Source of the DNA: an uncultured Verrucomicrobiota bacterium
GTDB lineage: Bacteria; Verrucomicrobiota; Verrucomicrobiia; Limisphaerales; UBA9464
Reading direction: 5' to 3'
NCBI GenBank assembly: GCA_903842505.1
Contig: CAIMMI010000140.1
Location: 1-47,699 of the forward strand
DNA length: 47,699 nt
The translations under genes and the position numbers were made by a program. The notes beneath the pieces were generated by a model, which worked only from the letters and a program-made list of their open reading frames with translations, had not been told where the DNA came from and did not search any database. Below, piece by piece: positions 23,614 to 31,696 of the stretch. Within the stretch, counting starts at the first letter, position 1. Every line of letters begins with the position of its first letter.

Positions 23614-26028
23614 GTGTTCCAGGTCCAGAAACTTCCCTTCGCCGGGATCGCCATCGCGATCCTCGGCGTGGCTTCGTCCCTCTCCGTAGCAGCCCAGTCA
23701 CCCGCCCCTGCCGCTGCCCCGGTTTCCCGATGGGAGCGGATGGATTACGGCCCGTTTCTGCAATCCTCGGTCACCATGCCTTGGTCCACCAACGGCGAGG
23801 ACCCCAAGGACATCACCCTCCGTGGCCTGACCGTCCGCTTCGGCACCAACGGCGCCGCCACCTTCGACACCGGCCTGCTCCGCTGGTCTGCCGCCTGGAC
23901 CGGCGGATGGCTCAAACTCATGGGCACGCCCTTCGACGGCAGCCATCGTCCCCCGGAACGTTCCCGTCCCGCCGTCGCCGGCACCGTCTTCTACGCCACC
24001 TCTTCCACCCCCGGCGTCTCCCCCGACAACGATTGGCGCGATCCACGCCTCGAACCCTACATCCCGCTTCCCGCCGCCCGCGCCCGTTACTCCGGCGTCC
24101 ACGTCCGGGGCGACCAGGTCGTCATCGAATACACCATCGGACTCACCCGCGTCCGCGAGGTTCCCGGCCTGACCCACGTCGCCAACCACCCCACCTTCGT
24201 CCGCGCCTTCGACATCGATTCCCACGCCACCCCTCTCCACTGGGTCGTCGCCGAAAACCTCCTCGAACTCCGCAACCGCAAGGCCTACGACGGCACCCGT
24301 CCCTCCGATGACGGCAACCACGTCTCCTTCGGCGAACTCCATGTCGTTGCCTCCGGCCTTCCCAAGGGAGCCCGCTGGCACGTCGACCGCGGCTCCCGCC
24401 TCATCCTCGACCTCCCCGCTTCTGCCTCCGCCACGCAGTTCCACGTCGCCGTCTCGAAGGCCCCATCCACCCAACTCCTCGATTCCCTCCCCTCCCTCGT
24501 CGAGCAGACGCCCACCCCCGCCACTCTCCTGAGACGCCGCCAACCCACGACCGCCGAAGCCGTCGTCACCTCCGGCCGCAAGGGTTCCACCGGCGCCGCC
24601 TACGAGGTCGACCTCATCTCCGCCCCCGAGGAAAATCCCTCGAATTCCTGGATGCGCTTCGGCGGATTCGACTTCTTCAGCTCCGGCAACAAGGCCGCCC
24701 TCTCGACCTGGAGCGGCGACGTGTGGACCGTCTCCGGCCTCGACCAGGACCTCGAACGCCTCGAATGGCGACGCCTCGCCTCCGGCCTTTTCCAACCCCT
24801 CGGCCTCCGCATCGTCAAGGACCGCATCTACGTCCTCGGACGCGACCAGATCACCCGCCTCGTGGACTCGGACGGGGACGGCGTCGCCGAATTCTACGAG
24901 TGCTTCGCCAATGACATGACGGTCACACCGAACTTCCACGAGTTCGCCCTCGACCTCCACACCGACCCCGCCGGCAACTTTTACTTCAACAAGGGCGCCC
25001 CCCTCCTCGGCACCGACTATTGGGATCCCATCGGTCGCCACAGCGGCTCCGTCGTCCGCGTCCGCCCGGATGGCTCGGGGATGGAACGGTTCGCTACCGG
25101 CCTCCGGGCCCCCAACGGCCTGGGCGTCGGTCCCCGCGGCGAGGTCACCTGCGCCGACAACGAGGGCATCTGGACCCCCGTCTGCCGACTCAACTGGGTC
25201 CGTCAAGGGGGCTTCTACGGTGCCGTCGGACTGGATCACGGAGCCACGGATTCGCCCGCCCGACGCGCCGGCGGCTGGGACGAAGCCGACTTCACCCCCC
25301 GCTACCCGGACCCGCGCTACGACCCACCCCTCTGCTGGCTCCCGTTCGCCATCGACAACTCCGCCGGGTCCCAGGTCTGGACCGACGCCCGCCGATTTGG
25401 CCCCTTGTCCGGCCAACTCCTGCACCTGTCCTACGGCAAGTGCCGCGCCATGCAGGTCCTCCACGAGGAGGTCACCGGCATCCATCAGGGCGGCGTCGTC
25501 CCGCTCCCGTGGACGTTCGACTCCTCCGCCATGCGCGGCCGCGTCAACCCGCGCGACGGTCAACTCTACGTCTGCGGCCTCAAGGGCTGGCAGACCAGCG
25601 CTGCCCGTGATGGCGCCTTCCACCGCGTCCGCTTCACCGGCGGTTCCCTCACTCGCCTCTCGGAGTTCCACGTGCGCGCCGACGGATTCGAACTCCAGTT
25701 CAACGAACCCATCGACCGCAACCTCGCGTCCGACCCCGGCAACTGGGACGTCCAGGCCTGGAACTACAAGTGGAGCCACAAGTACGGGTCCGACCTCTAC
25801 TCGATCAAGGATCCGACCCGCACCACCGGCAAGAAGGGCGAACTCAAGGGCGACGTCCTCGCCATCAAGGCCGTGGAAGTCACCAAGGACGGCAAGAACG
25901 CCTTCATCCGCACCGCCGAACCGCCTACCCCCGCCATGCAACTGATGGTCCGGGCCAAACTCTCCAACGCTGCCGGGGTGGCCCTTCCCCTCGAATACTA
26001 CGGCACCGTCAACGCCGTCCCCCACTGA
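23614..26028 (+). CDS. Secreted beta-propeller protein, PVC dehydrogenase-like
   Basis: An 804-residue exported protein. The GTG start at 23614 gives a signal peptide (KLPFAGIAIAILGVASSLSV, then AAQ); longer readings run into the family-C repeat upstream. The N-terminal 350 residues start with YGPFLQSSVTMPW, a style seen in large PVC secreted proteins (DUF6797-like). Residues about 360-680 look like a sorbosone/glucose dehydrogenase-like beta-propeller: PLGLRIVKDRIYVLGRDQIT, LVDSDGDGVAEFYECFAND, FHEFALDL and ATGLRAPNGLGVGP. No CxxCH heme site is present, unlike many relatives. The substrate is unknown. It is followed after 66 nt by the S41-like gene. Confidence 0.8.
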   Translation: MFQVQKLPFAGIAIAILGVASSLSVAAQSPAPAAAPVSRWERMDYGPFLQSSVTMPWSTNGEDPKDITLRGLTVRFGTNGAATFDTGLLRWSAAWTGGWLKLMGTPFDGSHRPPERSRPAVAGTVFYATSSTPGVSPDNDWRDPRLEPYIPLPAARARYSGVHVRGDQVVIEYTIGLTRVREVPGLTHVANHPTFVRAFDIDSHATPLHWVVAENLLELRNRKAYDGTRPSDDGNHVSFGELHVVASGLPKGARWHVDRGSRLILDLPASASATQFHVAVSKAPSTQLLDSLPSLVEQTPTPATLLRRRQPTTAEAVVTSGRKGSTGAAYEVDLISAPEENPSNSWMRFGGFDFFSSGNKAALSTWSGDVWTVSGLDQDLERLEWRRLASGLFQPLGLRIVKDRIYVLGRDQITRLVDSDGDGVAEFYECFANDMTVTPNFHEFALDLHTDPAGNFYFNKGAPLLGTDYWDPIGRHSGSVVRVRPDGSGMERFATGLRAPNGLGVGPRGEVTCADNEGIWTPVCRLNWVRQGGFYGAVGLDHGATDSPARRAGGWDEADFTPRYPDPRYDPPLCWLPFAIDNSAGSQVWTDARRFGPLSGQLLHLSYGKCRAMQVLHEEVTGIHQGGVVPLPWTFDSSAMRGRVNPRDGQLYVCGLKGWQTSAARDGAFHRVRFTGGSLTRLSEFHVRADGFELQFNEPIDRNLASDPGNWDVQAWNYKWSHKYGSDLYSIKDPTRTTGKKGELKGDVLAIKAVEVTKDGKNAFIRTAEPPTPAMQLMVRAKLSNAAGVALPLEYYGTVNAVPH

Positions 26029-26094
26029 CCTTCTCCGGATTCCCCACAACCGGACGTTGCGCACCGCGCGTTTCCCCTCCATCCATAGCCCAGC

Positions 26095-27147
26095 ATGTTT
26101 GGACGCATCGCAGCTTGTTCCCTCCTCGCCGCCTCGGGCCTCGGCCTTCTGGCCGACAATTCTTCCCGTCCCAGCCTGCCGCCACTCGGCGAACTGCGCG
26201 ACGTCCTCCGCAAACACGTCCGCGACCTTCCCGAAGCCGAACTCGACGCCGTCGCCACCCAAGCCCTCCTCGACCGGGTGCAGGGCCGTATTCTGGCTGC
26301 GGACGAAGCCGTCAACGAGGAGAGCGATGCCGCGGCCATCGCCGAGAAACGCGTCTTCGAACCCGGGTGCCTCTACGTTCGCATCGGCCAGGTCAGCCTC
26401 GGTCTCGGCCCCCAACTCGCCGCCATCCTGCGGGACACAAATCTCGTCTCCACCACCCGCGGACTCGTCCTGGACCTGCGCTTCGCTGGCGGAAACGACT
26501 ACGCCGGCGCTGCCAACGCCGCGAATCTCCTCGTCGCCGGCGACACCCCGATCCTCGACTGGGGCGAAGGAACCCTGCGCGCCACCCCCAAGGAATCCGC
26601 CTGGGACCTGCCCGTAACCGTCTTGGTCAACCGCGAGACCACCGGCGCCGCCGAAGCCCTGGCTGCCGCCCTCCGCGCCGCCAACGTCGGACTCGTCCTT
26701 GGCAACCGCACCGCTGGCAAGGCCGCCGTCTACCGCGAGGTGCCCCTCTCCGACGGCCGCCGTCTCCGCCTCGCCGCTGCCCGCGTCCGGGCCGGCGAGG
26801 GCAATGTGCTCGGCCCCGACGGCGTCCAACCCGACATCTCCGTGAAGGTCGCCCCGGAACAGGAGCGGGCTTACCTCGCAGACCCCTACACCACCATCAC
26901 CGGCGGATCCTCCTCCCCCGCTGCAACCAACCAGGTCGTCGGCACCGTCAGCGTCCGACGCCGGATGACCGAAGCGGAACTCGTCCGCCAACGCCGCGCC
27001 GCCAACGAAGGCACGACCGTCTCCAACCTGCCCCCAACCGCCGCCACGGAAGCCCCGGCCAAAGTCATCCGCGACCCGGTCCTCGGCCGCGCCCTCGACC
27101 TGATCAAGGGACTCGCCGTACTCCAACCCACCCGTCGATCCCTGTAG
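26095..27147 (+). CDS. S41 peptidase-like protein lacking the catalytic serine
   Basis: A 350-residue exported protein (signal peptide about 1-20) of the C-terminal-processing peptidase fold: GLVLDLRFAGGNDYAGAANA, then VTVLVNRETTGAAEALAAAL, LGNRTAGKAAVYREVPLSDG and GVQPDI. In active S41 enzymes the nucleophile sits 25 residues before the lysine of 'GK'. Lys209 is kept, but the matching position is Gly184 (TTGAAE instead of SASASE). No PDZ domain is visible. It is probably a pseudoprotease or binding protein. Its stop TAG is embedded in GTAGCCGAC, the start of a family-B word. It probably shares a transcript with the beta-propeller gene. Confidence 0.8.
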   Translation: MFGRIAACSLLAASGLGLLADNSSRPSLPPLGELRDVLRKHVRDLPEAELDAVATQALLDRVQGRILAADEAVNEESDAAAIAEKRVFEPGCLYVRIGQVSLGLGPQLAAILRDTNLVSTTRGLVLDLRFAGGNDYAGAANAANLLVAGDTPILDWGEGTLRATPKESAWDLPVTVLVNRETTGAAEALAAALRAANVGLVLGNRTAGKAAVYREVPLSDGRRLRLAAARVRAGEGNVLGPDGVQPDISVKVAPEQERAYLADPYTTITGGSSSPAATNQVVGTVSVRRRMTEAELVRQRRAANEGTTVSNLPPTAATEAPAKVIRDPVLGRALDLIKGLAVLQPTRRSL

Positions 27148-27323
27148 CCGACATCGGTTCGGTACGCTGGGAAGCCAAGGCCTCCCAAATTCAGGGCATG
27201 GATCCCATGAGCGGCGTCCATGGCCATGGCCCAACGAAATCGTCCGCCCCCCCCAACACGCTCTCGACAAGGCCTTCCCCTTGGTGAAGCTGTCGTGGTT
27301 CGGATTTCCATTACCTCGCATCC

Positions 27324-27328
27324 AGGAG
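27324..27328 (+). promoter_or_regulatory. Strong ribosome binding site of the PEP-CTERM gene
   Basis: AGGAG lies 5 bases before the ATG at 27334. Most genes in this window lack so clear a site, which suggests strong translation. The rest of the 186-bp gap 27148-27333 shows only a weak imperfect stem near 27267-27299. Confidence 0.6.
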
Positions 27329-27333
27329 CGCTC

Positions 27334-28158
27334 ATGAAGAACAGCAGCATTCGATTTCTCGCCGCCCTCGCGGTTGCAGCCCCCCTCGCCCAAGCAGACG
27401 TCCTTCTCACCGAGAACTTCTCTTACGCCGACGGCAGCCTGATCACCCTCGCTGGTGGAGCCTGGCGCAATCACAGCGGCACCGCCCAACTTCAGGTCGT
27501 CAATGGCGCGGCCATCATCGACCAAGGCACCACGGCCGCCGGCAAGGAAGACCTGAACCGTCTCCTCTCGACCTCGTTCGACCCCGCCACGGACAACACG
27601 AGTGCCATCTATGGATCGTTCACCGTGAACTTCAGCTCGCTTCCCGCTGCTCCTGGCACGTTCACCGCGGGCTCCTACTTCTTCCATCTGAAGTCCAGCG
27701 CCGCGAATGAGTTCTACGGCCGCATCGGCGCCAACACCGAAGGCGCCGCCCCCGGCACGTTCCGCATCGCTCTCGCCAACGAGTCCTGGAGCTCTGCCGG
27801 CACCGTCGAGTACCCGCAGGACCTGAACCTCGGCACCTCCTACGTCGTCGCTTTCAAGTACGACCTCGCCACCGATCGCACCACGCTCTGGATCGATCCC
27901 ACCTCCGAGGCCAGCACCTCGATCACCGCCACCGACACGGTCTCCTACGCCGTCGGACGCATCGAAGCCGCTGCTCTCCGCCAAGGCACTTCCGGCACCT
28001 CCCCGAACGATGGCGCTCCCGGAGCCATCAAGCTCGACCAACTGATCGTCGGCACCACGTTCACCGAGTCGGTCACCGTCGTGCCCGAACCCTCCACCTG
28101 GGCACTCCTCGGTCTCGGCGCCGCTGGCCTGGCCCTCGCTGCCCGCCGCCGCCGCTGA
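27334..28158 (+). CDS. PEP-CTERM sorting-signal protein
   Basis: A 274-residue exported protein of unknown function. Signal peptide about 1-21 (RFLAALAVAAPLAQA). The body is beta-rich, of low-complexity LamG/jellyroll style (LLTENFSYADGSL, VVAFKYDLATDRTTLWIDPT). The C-terminus is a PEP-CTERM signal: VPEPSTWALLGLG, a hydrophobic stretch, and terminal RRRR, recognised by an exosortase that anchors or releases the protein at the cell surface. No exosortase gene lies in the window. A strong AGGAG site and a terminator mark it as an independent, well expressed gene. Confidence 0.92.
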   Translation: MKNSSIRFLAALAVAAPLAQADVLLTENFSYADGSLITLAGGAWRNHSGTAQLQVVNGAAIIDQGTTAAGKEDLNRLLSTSFDPATDNTSAIYGSFTVNFSSLPAAPGTFTAGSYFFHLKSSAANEFYGRIGANTEGAAPGTFRIALANESWSSAGTVEYPQDLNLGTSYVVAFKYDLATDRTTLWIDPTSEASTSITATDTVSYAVGRIEAAALRQGTSGTSPNDGAPGAIKLDQLIVGTTFTESVTVVPEPSTWALLGLGAAGLALAARRRR

Positions 28159-28188
28159 TCCCGGCCGAGTCCACCGAACCCTTCCCAC

Positions 28189-28226
28189 AGCCCGCCCTGG
28201 CCTACGCCGCGGCGGGCTTTCCATTT
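28189..28226 (+). terminator. Terminator of the PEP-CTERM gene
   Basis: An 8-bp perfect stem, AGCCCGCC (28189-28196) and GGCGGGCT (28211-28218), followed by a T-containing tail (TTCCATTTTCC). It lies 30 nt after the stop. This is the best rho-independent-like structure in the window. Confidence 0.7.
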
Positions 28227-28337
28227 TCCGCGCCCCCTCCCCACCAACGCCGGAGGCGTTGCAGCCGGTAACCAATACGGGTTGGCACGTCAGCGCCTAC
28301 CCGGAGACAGGCGTCTGGAATCACACACACACCGAAC

Positions 28338-28455
28338 GGTGGGGCGAGACTCCGTCGAGCCTTCTCCTCCCTCCGTTCGACTCATCGGCAGCATCCGCAC
28401 TCACCCCTCCTTGCCGCTCCCCCGCCTTGAATCTTGCCTCTTGAATCTCGAACCT
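28338..28455. repeat. Family-C repeat, split copy
   Basis: The left end GGTGGGGCGAGACTCCGTCG at 28338-28357 and core-type words (CCTTGAATCTTGCCTCTTG) at about 28423-28441 are separated by unrelated sequence. The rest of the gap 28227-28469 shows no gene. Confidence 0.5.
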
Positions 28456-28469
28456 CACACCCTCTCCCC

Positions 28470-30332
28470 ATGCCCCTGCTGCTCGACCGCAAGACGCGGC
28501 CGCAATACGACGTCATCGTCGTCGGATCCGGCGCCGCCGGAGGTCAGACCGCCTACACCCTCGCCCAGGCCGGGGCCAAGGTCCTGCTCCTCGAAGCCGG
28601 ACGGAACTACGAACCGCCGCGCGAGACCCCGATGTTCAACATCAACGGGACCGCTCCCCTCCGCGCCGCGCCCACGCCGGACAAGCACTTCGGCTTTTAC
28701 GACGCGACCGTCGACGGAGGCTGGACCGTTCCCGGCGAACCCTACACCTCCCGCCGCACCGACGATCCCTCCGGCAAGTTCCACGTCGCCCGCGACTGGC
28801 AGGCTGTCGGTTCCAAGCAGGAATGGATCTGGTGGCGTCCCCGCATGCTCGGCGGACGGGCCAATCACTGGGGTCGAATCTCCCTCCGCATGGGCCAGTA
28901 CGACTTCAAGCCCAAGTCCCGCGACGGCCTCGGCCTCGACTGGCCCTTCGACTACAAGGATCTCTCGCCCTACTACGACAAGGTCGAAGCCCTCATCGGC
29001 GTCTACGGCGCCAACCAGACCCCGGAACTGGAGAACACGCCCAACTCTTCTCCCGGCGTCCTCCTCCCGCCGCCCAAGCCCCGCGGATACGAACTGCTGA
29101 TCCAGAAGCACTGCAAGAAGCTCGGGATCCCTGTCATCCCCGCCCACATCGCCATCAAGTCTGCCCACCCGAATTACCAGAAGACCGCCGAACTCCTCCA
29201 CCCCGACGACCCCAAGGCCCAGAAGGTCTTCACCGACGACGCCAAGAAGCGTCTTCCCTGCTTCTGGTCCACCCCCTGCGGACGCGGCTGCAACATCCGC
29301 GCGAATTACCAGCCCACCACCGTCCACATCCCGCCCGCCCTCGCCACCGGCAACCTCGACATCATCACCGACGCCATGGTCCGCGCCGTGTCCGTCGATG
29401 ACAACGGCAAGGCCACCGGCGTCCATTACGTCGACAAACCCACGAAGTCCGACCAGCACGTCAAGGCTCGTGTCGTCGTGCTCGCCGCCTCGGGATGCGA
29501 GTCCGCCCGGATCCTCCTGAATTCAAGGAGCGCGCGTTTCCCCAACGGCGTCGCCAATTCCTCCGGCAAGATCGGGCGCTACCTGATGGATACCGTCGGC
29601 GCCCAGCTTCAGGGACAGATCCCCACGCTCGAAAACCTGCCCGCCTGGAACGACGAAGGCGCCGGCACCGCCATGCACCTGTACACGCCCTGGTGGCTGT
29701 ACAAGGAACAGCTCGCCGGAAAGCTCGGATTCGCCCGCGGCTACCACATCGAGATCAGCGGCGGACGCCAGATGCCGGGTGTTGGCTCCTTCAACTGGCT
29801 TCCCGAGGCCAACAACGGCACCTACGGCCGCAAGCTGAAGGAGGACGCCCGACGCTACTACGGCTCCGTCATCACCCTCGCCGGCCGCGGCGAGATGATC
29901 CCCAACGACAAATCGTTCTGTGAGATCGATCCCGACGTGAAGGACCAGTGGGGCATTCCGGTCCTGCGATTCCAGTTCGGCTGGACCGACCACGAGACGC
30001 GTCAGGCCGCCCACATGCACCAGACGTTCAAGGACATCATCGAGAACATGGGCGGCCGCGTTCTCGGCACCCAACCCCAGGCCGATGGCGCCAAGGCCAT
30101 CTACGCCGGCGGCGCCATCATCCACGAGGTCGGCACCACCTGCATCGGCAGTTCCCCGAAGGATTCCGTCCTTAACCCCTGGTGCCAGTCCTGGGACGTC
30201 CCCAACCTGTTCGTCACCGACGGTGGCCCCTTTGTCTCCAACGCCGACAAGAACCCCACCCTCTCGATCATGGCCCTCGCCTGGCGCGCCTCCGACTACC
30301 TCCTCGCCGAAATGAAGAAGGGGAATCTCTAA
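28470..30332 (+). CDS. GMC-family FAD oxidoreductase
   Basis: A 620-residue flavoprotein of the glucose-methanol-choline family. The FAD-binding Rossmann motif DVIVVGSGAAGG is at about 14-25, with LLLEAG closing the first strand-helix unit. RMLGGRANHWGRIS is a second FAD-contact motif, and STPCGRGCNIR follows. The C-terminal active site has HEVGTTCIGSSP and LFVTDGGPFVSNADKNPTLS, with the conserved His and Asn. It oxidises a sugar or alcohol; no signal peptide is visible on this subunit. The small subunit gene follows 11 nt later and carries the export signal, so the pair may be exported together. An upstream in-frame extension lies in repeat sequence and was rejected. Confidence 0.93.
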   Translation: MPLLLDRKTRPQYDVIVVGSGAAGGQTAYTLAQAGAKVLLLEAGRNYEPPRETPMFNINGTAPLRAAPTPDKHFGFYDATVDGGWTVPGEPYTSRRTDDPSGKFHVARDWQAVGSKQEWIWWRPRMLGGRANHWGRISLRMGQYDFKPKSRDGLGLDWPFDYKDLSPYYDKVEALIGVYGANQTPELENTPNSSPGVLLPPPKPRGYELLIQKHCKKLGIPVIPAHIAIKSAHPNYQKTAELLHPDDPKAQKVFTDDAKKRLPCFWSTPCGRGCNIRANYQPTTVHIPPALATGNLDIITDAMVRAVSVDDNGKATGVHYVDKPTKSDQHVKARVVVLAASGCESARILLNSRSARFPNGVANSSGKIGRYLMDTVGAQLQGQIPTLENLPAWNDEGAGTAMHLYTPWWLYKEQLAGKLGFARGYHIEISGGRQMPGVGSFNWLPEANNGTYGRKLKEDARRYYGSVITLAGRGEMIPNDKSFCEIDPDVKDQWGIPVLRFQFGWTDHETRQAAHMHQTFKDIIENMGGRVLGTQPQADGAKAIYAGGAIIHEVGTTCIGSSPKDSVLNPWCQSWDVPNLFVTDGGPFVSNADKNPTLSIMALAWRASDYLLAEMKKGNL

Positions 30333-30343
30333 CCCACACCCGC

Positions 30344-30982
30344 ATGACTCCCGAAATCTCCCGACGCGAGGCCCTCCAGTGGATCGCCTCCGCCTCGACC
30401 CTCCTCATCGCCCTGCCCGACGCCCACGGCGCCGACACCGCCTCCACGCCCGGCGGCAAGCCCTACGGCACCGATCCCAACCTCCTCAAGACCTACAAGC
30501 CCGGCGACCTCTGGCCCCTCACGCTCTCCGAACCCCAGCGCCAGACTGTCACTGCCCTCGTCGACCTGATCCTTCCCGCCGACGACCGTTCCCCCGCTGC
30601 CAGCGCTGTCGGGGTTCCGGCCTTCATCGACGAATGGATCAGCGCGCCCTACGCCGTCCAGCAGACCGACCGCCCACTCCTCCTCGAAGGCCTCGCCTGG
30701 CTCGACACCGAAAGCCGCAAACGCTTCCAGTCCGACTTCGCCGCCCTCGACGCCGGACGCCAATCCCAGATCGCCGATGACATCTGTCACGTTCCCAGCG
30801 CCAAGGCCGGATTCGAATCCGCCGCGAAGTTCTTCCACCTCTTCCGCAACCTCACCCTCGGCGGCTACTACACCTCCCCGGCCGGCATGAAGGACGTCGG
30901 CTTCATCGGCAACGTCGCCCGCACCCGCTTCGAAGGCCCACCTCCCGAAGTCCTCGCCAAACTCGGAATCGAGAAGGCCTGA
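30344..30982 (+). CDS. Gluconate 2-dehydrogenase subunit 3-like protein
   Basis: A 212-residue protein. The N-terminus SRREALQWIASASTLLIALP is Tat-like (twin Arg), with cleavage near AHGA. The body has LTLSEPQRQTVTALVDLILP, ILPADDRSPAAS-type sequence, VPAFIDEWIS and a C-terminal GGYYTSPAGMKDVGFIGN, typical of the small subunit of membrane-bound gluconate/sorbitol-type dehydrogenases. It follows the GMC flavoprotein by 11 nt and probably escorts it across the membrane. The cytochrome c subunit that usually completes the complex is not adjacent; a small cytochrome c lies at 16.3 kb. Confidence 0.9.
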   Translation: MTPEISRREALQWIASASTLLIALPDAHGADTASTPGGKPYGTDPNLLKTYKPGDLWPLTLSEPQRQTVTALVDLILPADDRSPAASAVGVPAFIDEWISAPYAVQQTDRPLLLEGLAWLDTESRKRFQSDFAALDAGRQSQIADDICHVPSAKAGFESAAKFFHLFRNLTLGGYYTSPAGMKDVGFIGNVARTRFEGPPPEVLAKLGIEKA

Positions 30983-31479
30983 AGGAGTTCCAAGTTTTCA
31001 GTTTCAAGATTCAAGCCGGGCAGAGAAGAGCCCAGTTCCCAGTCGCCAACTCCCAGTTCCCCCTCTGGAAATCTGGGATCTGGAAACTGGCAACTCCCGG
31101 TGTAGGCCGCGTGCCCCCACGCGGCGCAGGATGAGTTACCAGTTCACCGTCCCCTCCGAGTTCACGAGGCTGGGCCCAGGGCAAGTTCCCAGTCTCCAGA
31201 TCGGTCACGAGGCTGAGCCGTGTCCATGCGGTAGTAGTCTCACGCGGATCCGCGGAGGGCGCGGAAAGAGAGGCCGGTCACGACTATTCCAACGTCGGTA
31301 TCCATTCACCCAACGGTGACTGACCAGCTTGCCATCCAAGTGTCCTTTCTCCGCGTCTCCGCGTGAACCTGTCCCCGCCTTCAATCGCATGGTTACGGCT
31401 GGGCCCGCCCTCGATCCCACTCCGCCGAACCATCACCTCGATTTCGAGTAGGAGCACGAACCTGCCCACCGTCCGTGTG

Positions 31480-31516
31480 CAATCCCATGTCCCATATGCG
31501 ACATGCCATTGTAAAT
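31480..31516. repeat. Family-A palindromic element (copy 2)
   Basis: CATATG centre at 31493-31498. The right arm ATGCGACATGCCATTGTAAA is complete. The left arm (GCAATCCCATGTCCCAT) is the inverse of that same arm rather than of the TCCGGA arm. It lies 30 bp from copy 3. Confidence 0.75.
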
Positions 31517-31545
31517 GCCCTCCTCCAACGCCCCCTCACCCCACC

Positions 31546-31585
31546 CATTTACATCCGGATGTCCCATATGCGACATCCCATTGCA
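31546..31585. repeat. Family-A palindromic element (copy 3)
   Basis: CATTTACATCCGGATGTCCC, then CATATGCGACATCCCATTGC. The G-to-C changes on both sides weaken the inner 16-bp palindrome but leave ACATCCGGATGT perfect. It is in the same orientation as copies 1 and 4. Confidence 0.75.
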
Positions 31586-31696
31586 AAAAACGCCCCTCGC
31601 TCCTCGCCTTCGCGTTCCTCGCGGGAACCATCCCAGCTCCAACCTTCCACTTTGACCCTTGATTCTCCCCCGCGTCACCGGCAGAGCACTGCTGTC

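Larger units (their letters stand above)
30983..31696. repeat. 714-bp repeat-packed intergenic region
   Basis: No gene is supported. In order: a family-C core word block (30990-31015); CCAGTTCCCAGTCGCC-type words (31028-31100); a GTAG-led hairpin (31102-31124: GTAGG, then CCGCGTG and CACGCGG around a 4-nt loop); GAGGTCACGAGGC-like fragments near 31165 and 31205; a family-D block (31340-31372); two family-A palindromes; and a further CGCGTTCCTCGCGGG palindrome near 31611. It precedes the giant secreted-protein genes, so their promoter lies here. Confidence 0.65.

Noticed and set aside
26033-26053. TCCGG...CCGGA hairpin as a terminator after the beta-propeller gene
   Set aside because: Only 5-6 bp, no T-tract, and the next gene starts 66 nt after the stop, which suggests cotranscription.
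23698-28275. A 1525-residue minus-strand open frame
   Set aside because: Gly/Ala/Glu/Val-rich antisense shadow covering the beta-propeller, S41-like and PEP-CTERM genes, all of which have signal peptides and family motifs on the plus strand.
28434-28469. Upstream start for the GMC oxidoreductase
   Set aside because: The extra 12 residues are encoded by repeat core words (TTGAATCTTG type); ATG 28470 puts the Rossmann motif at its normal place.
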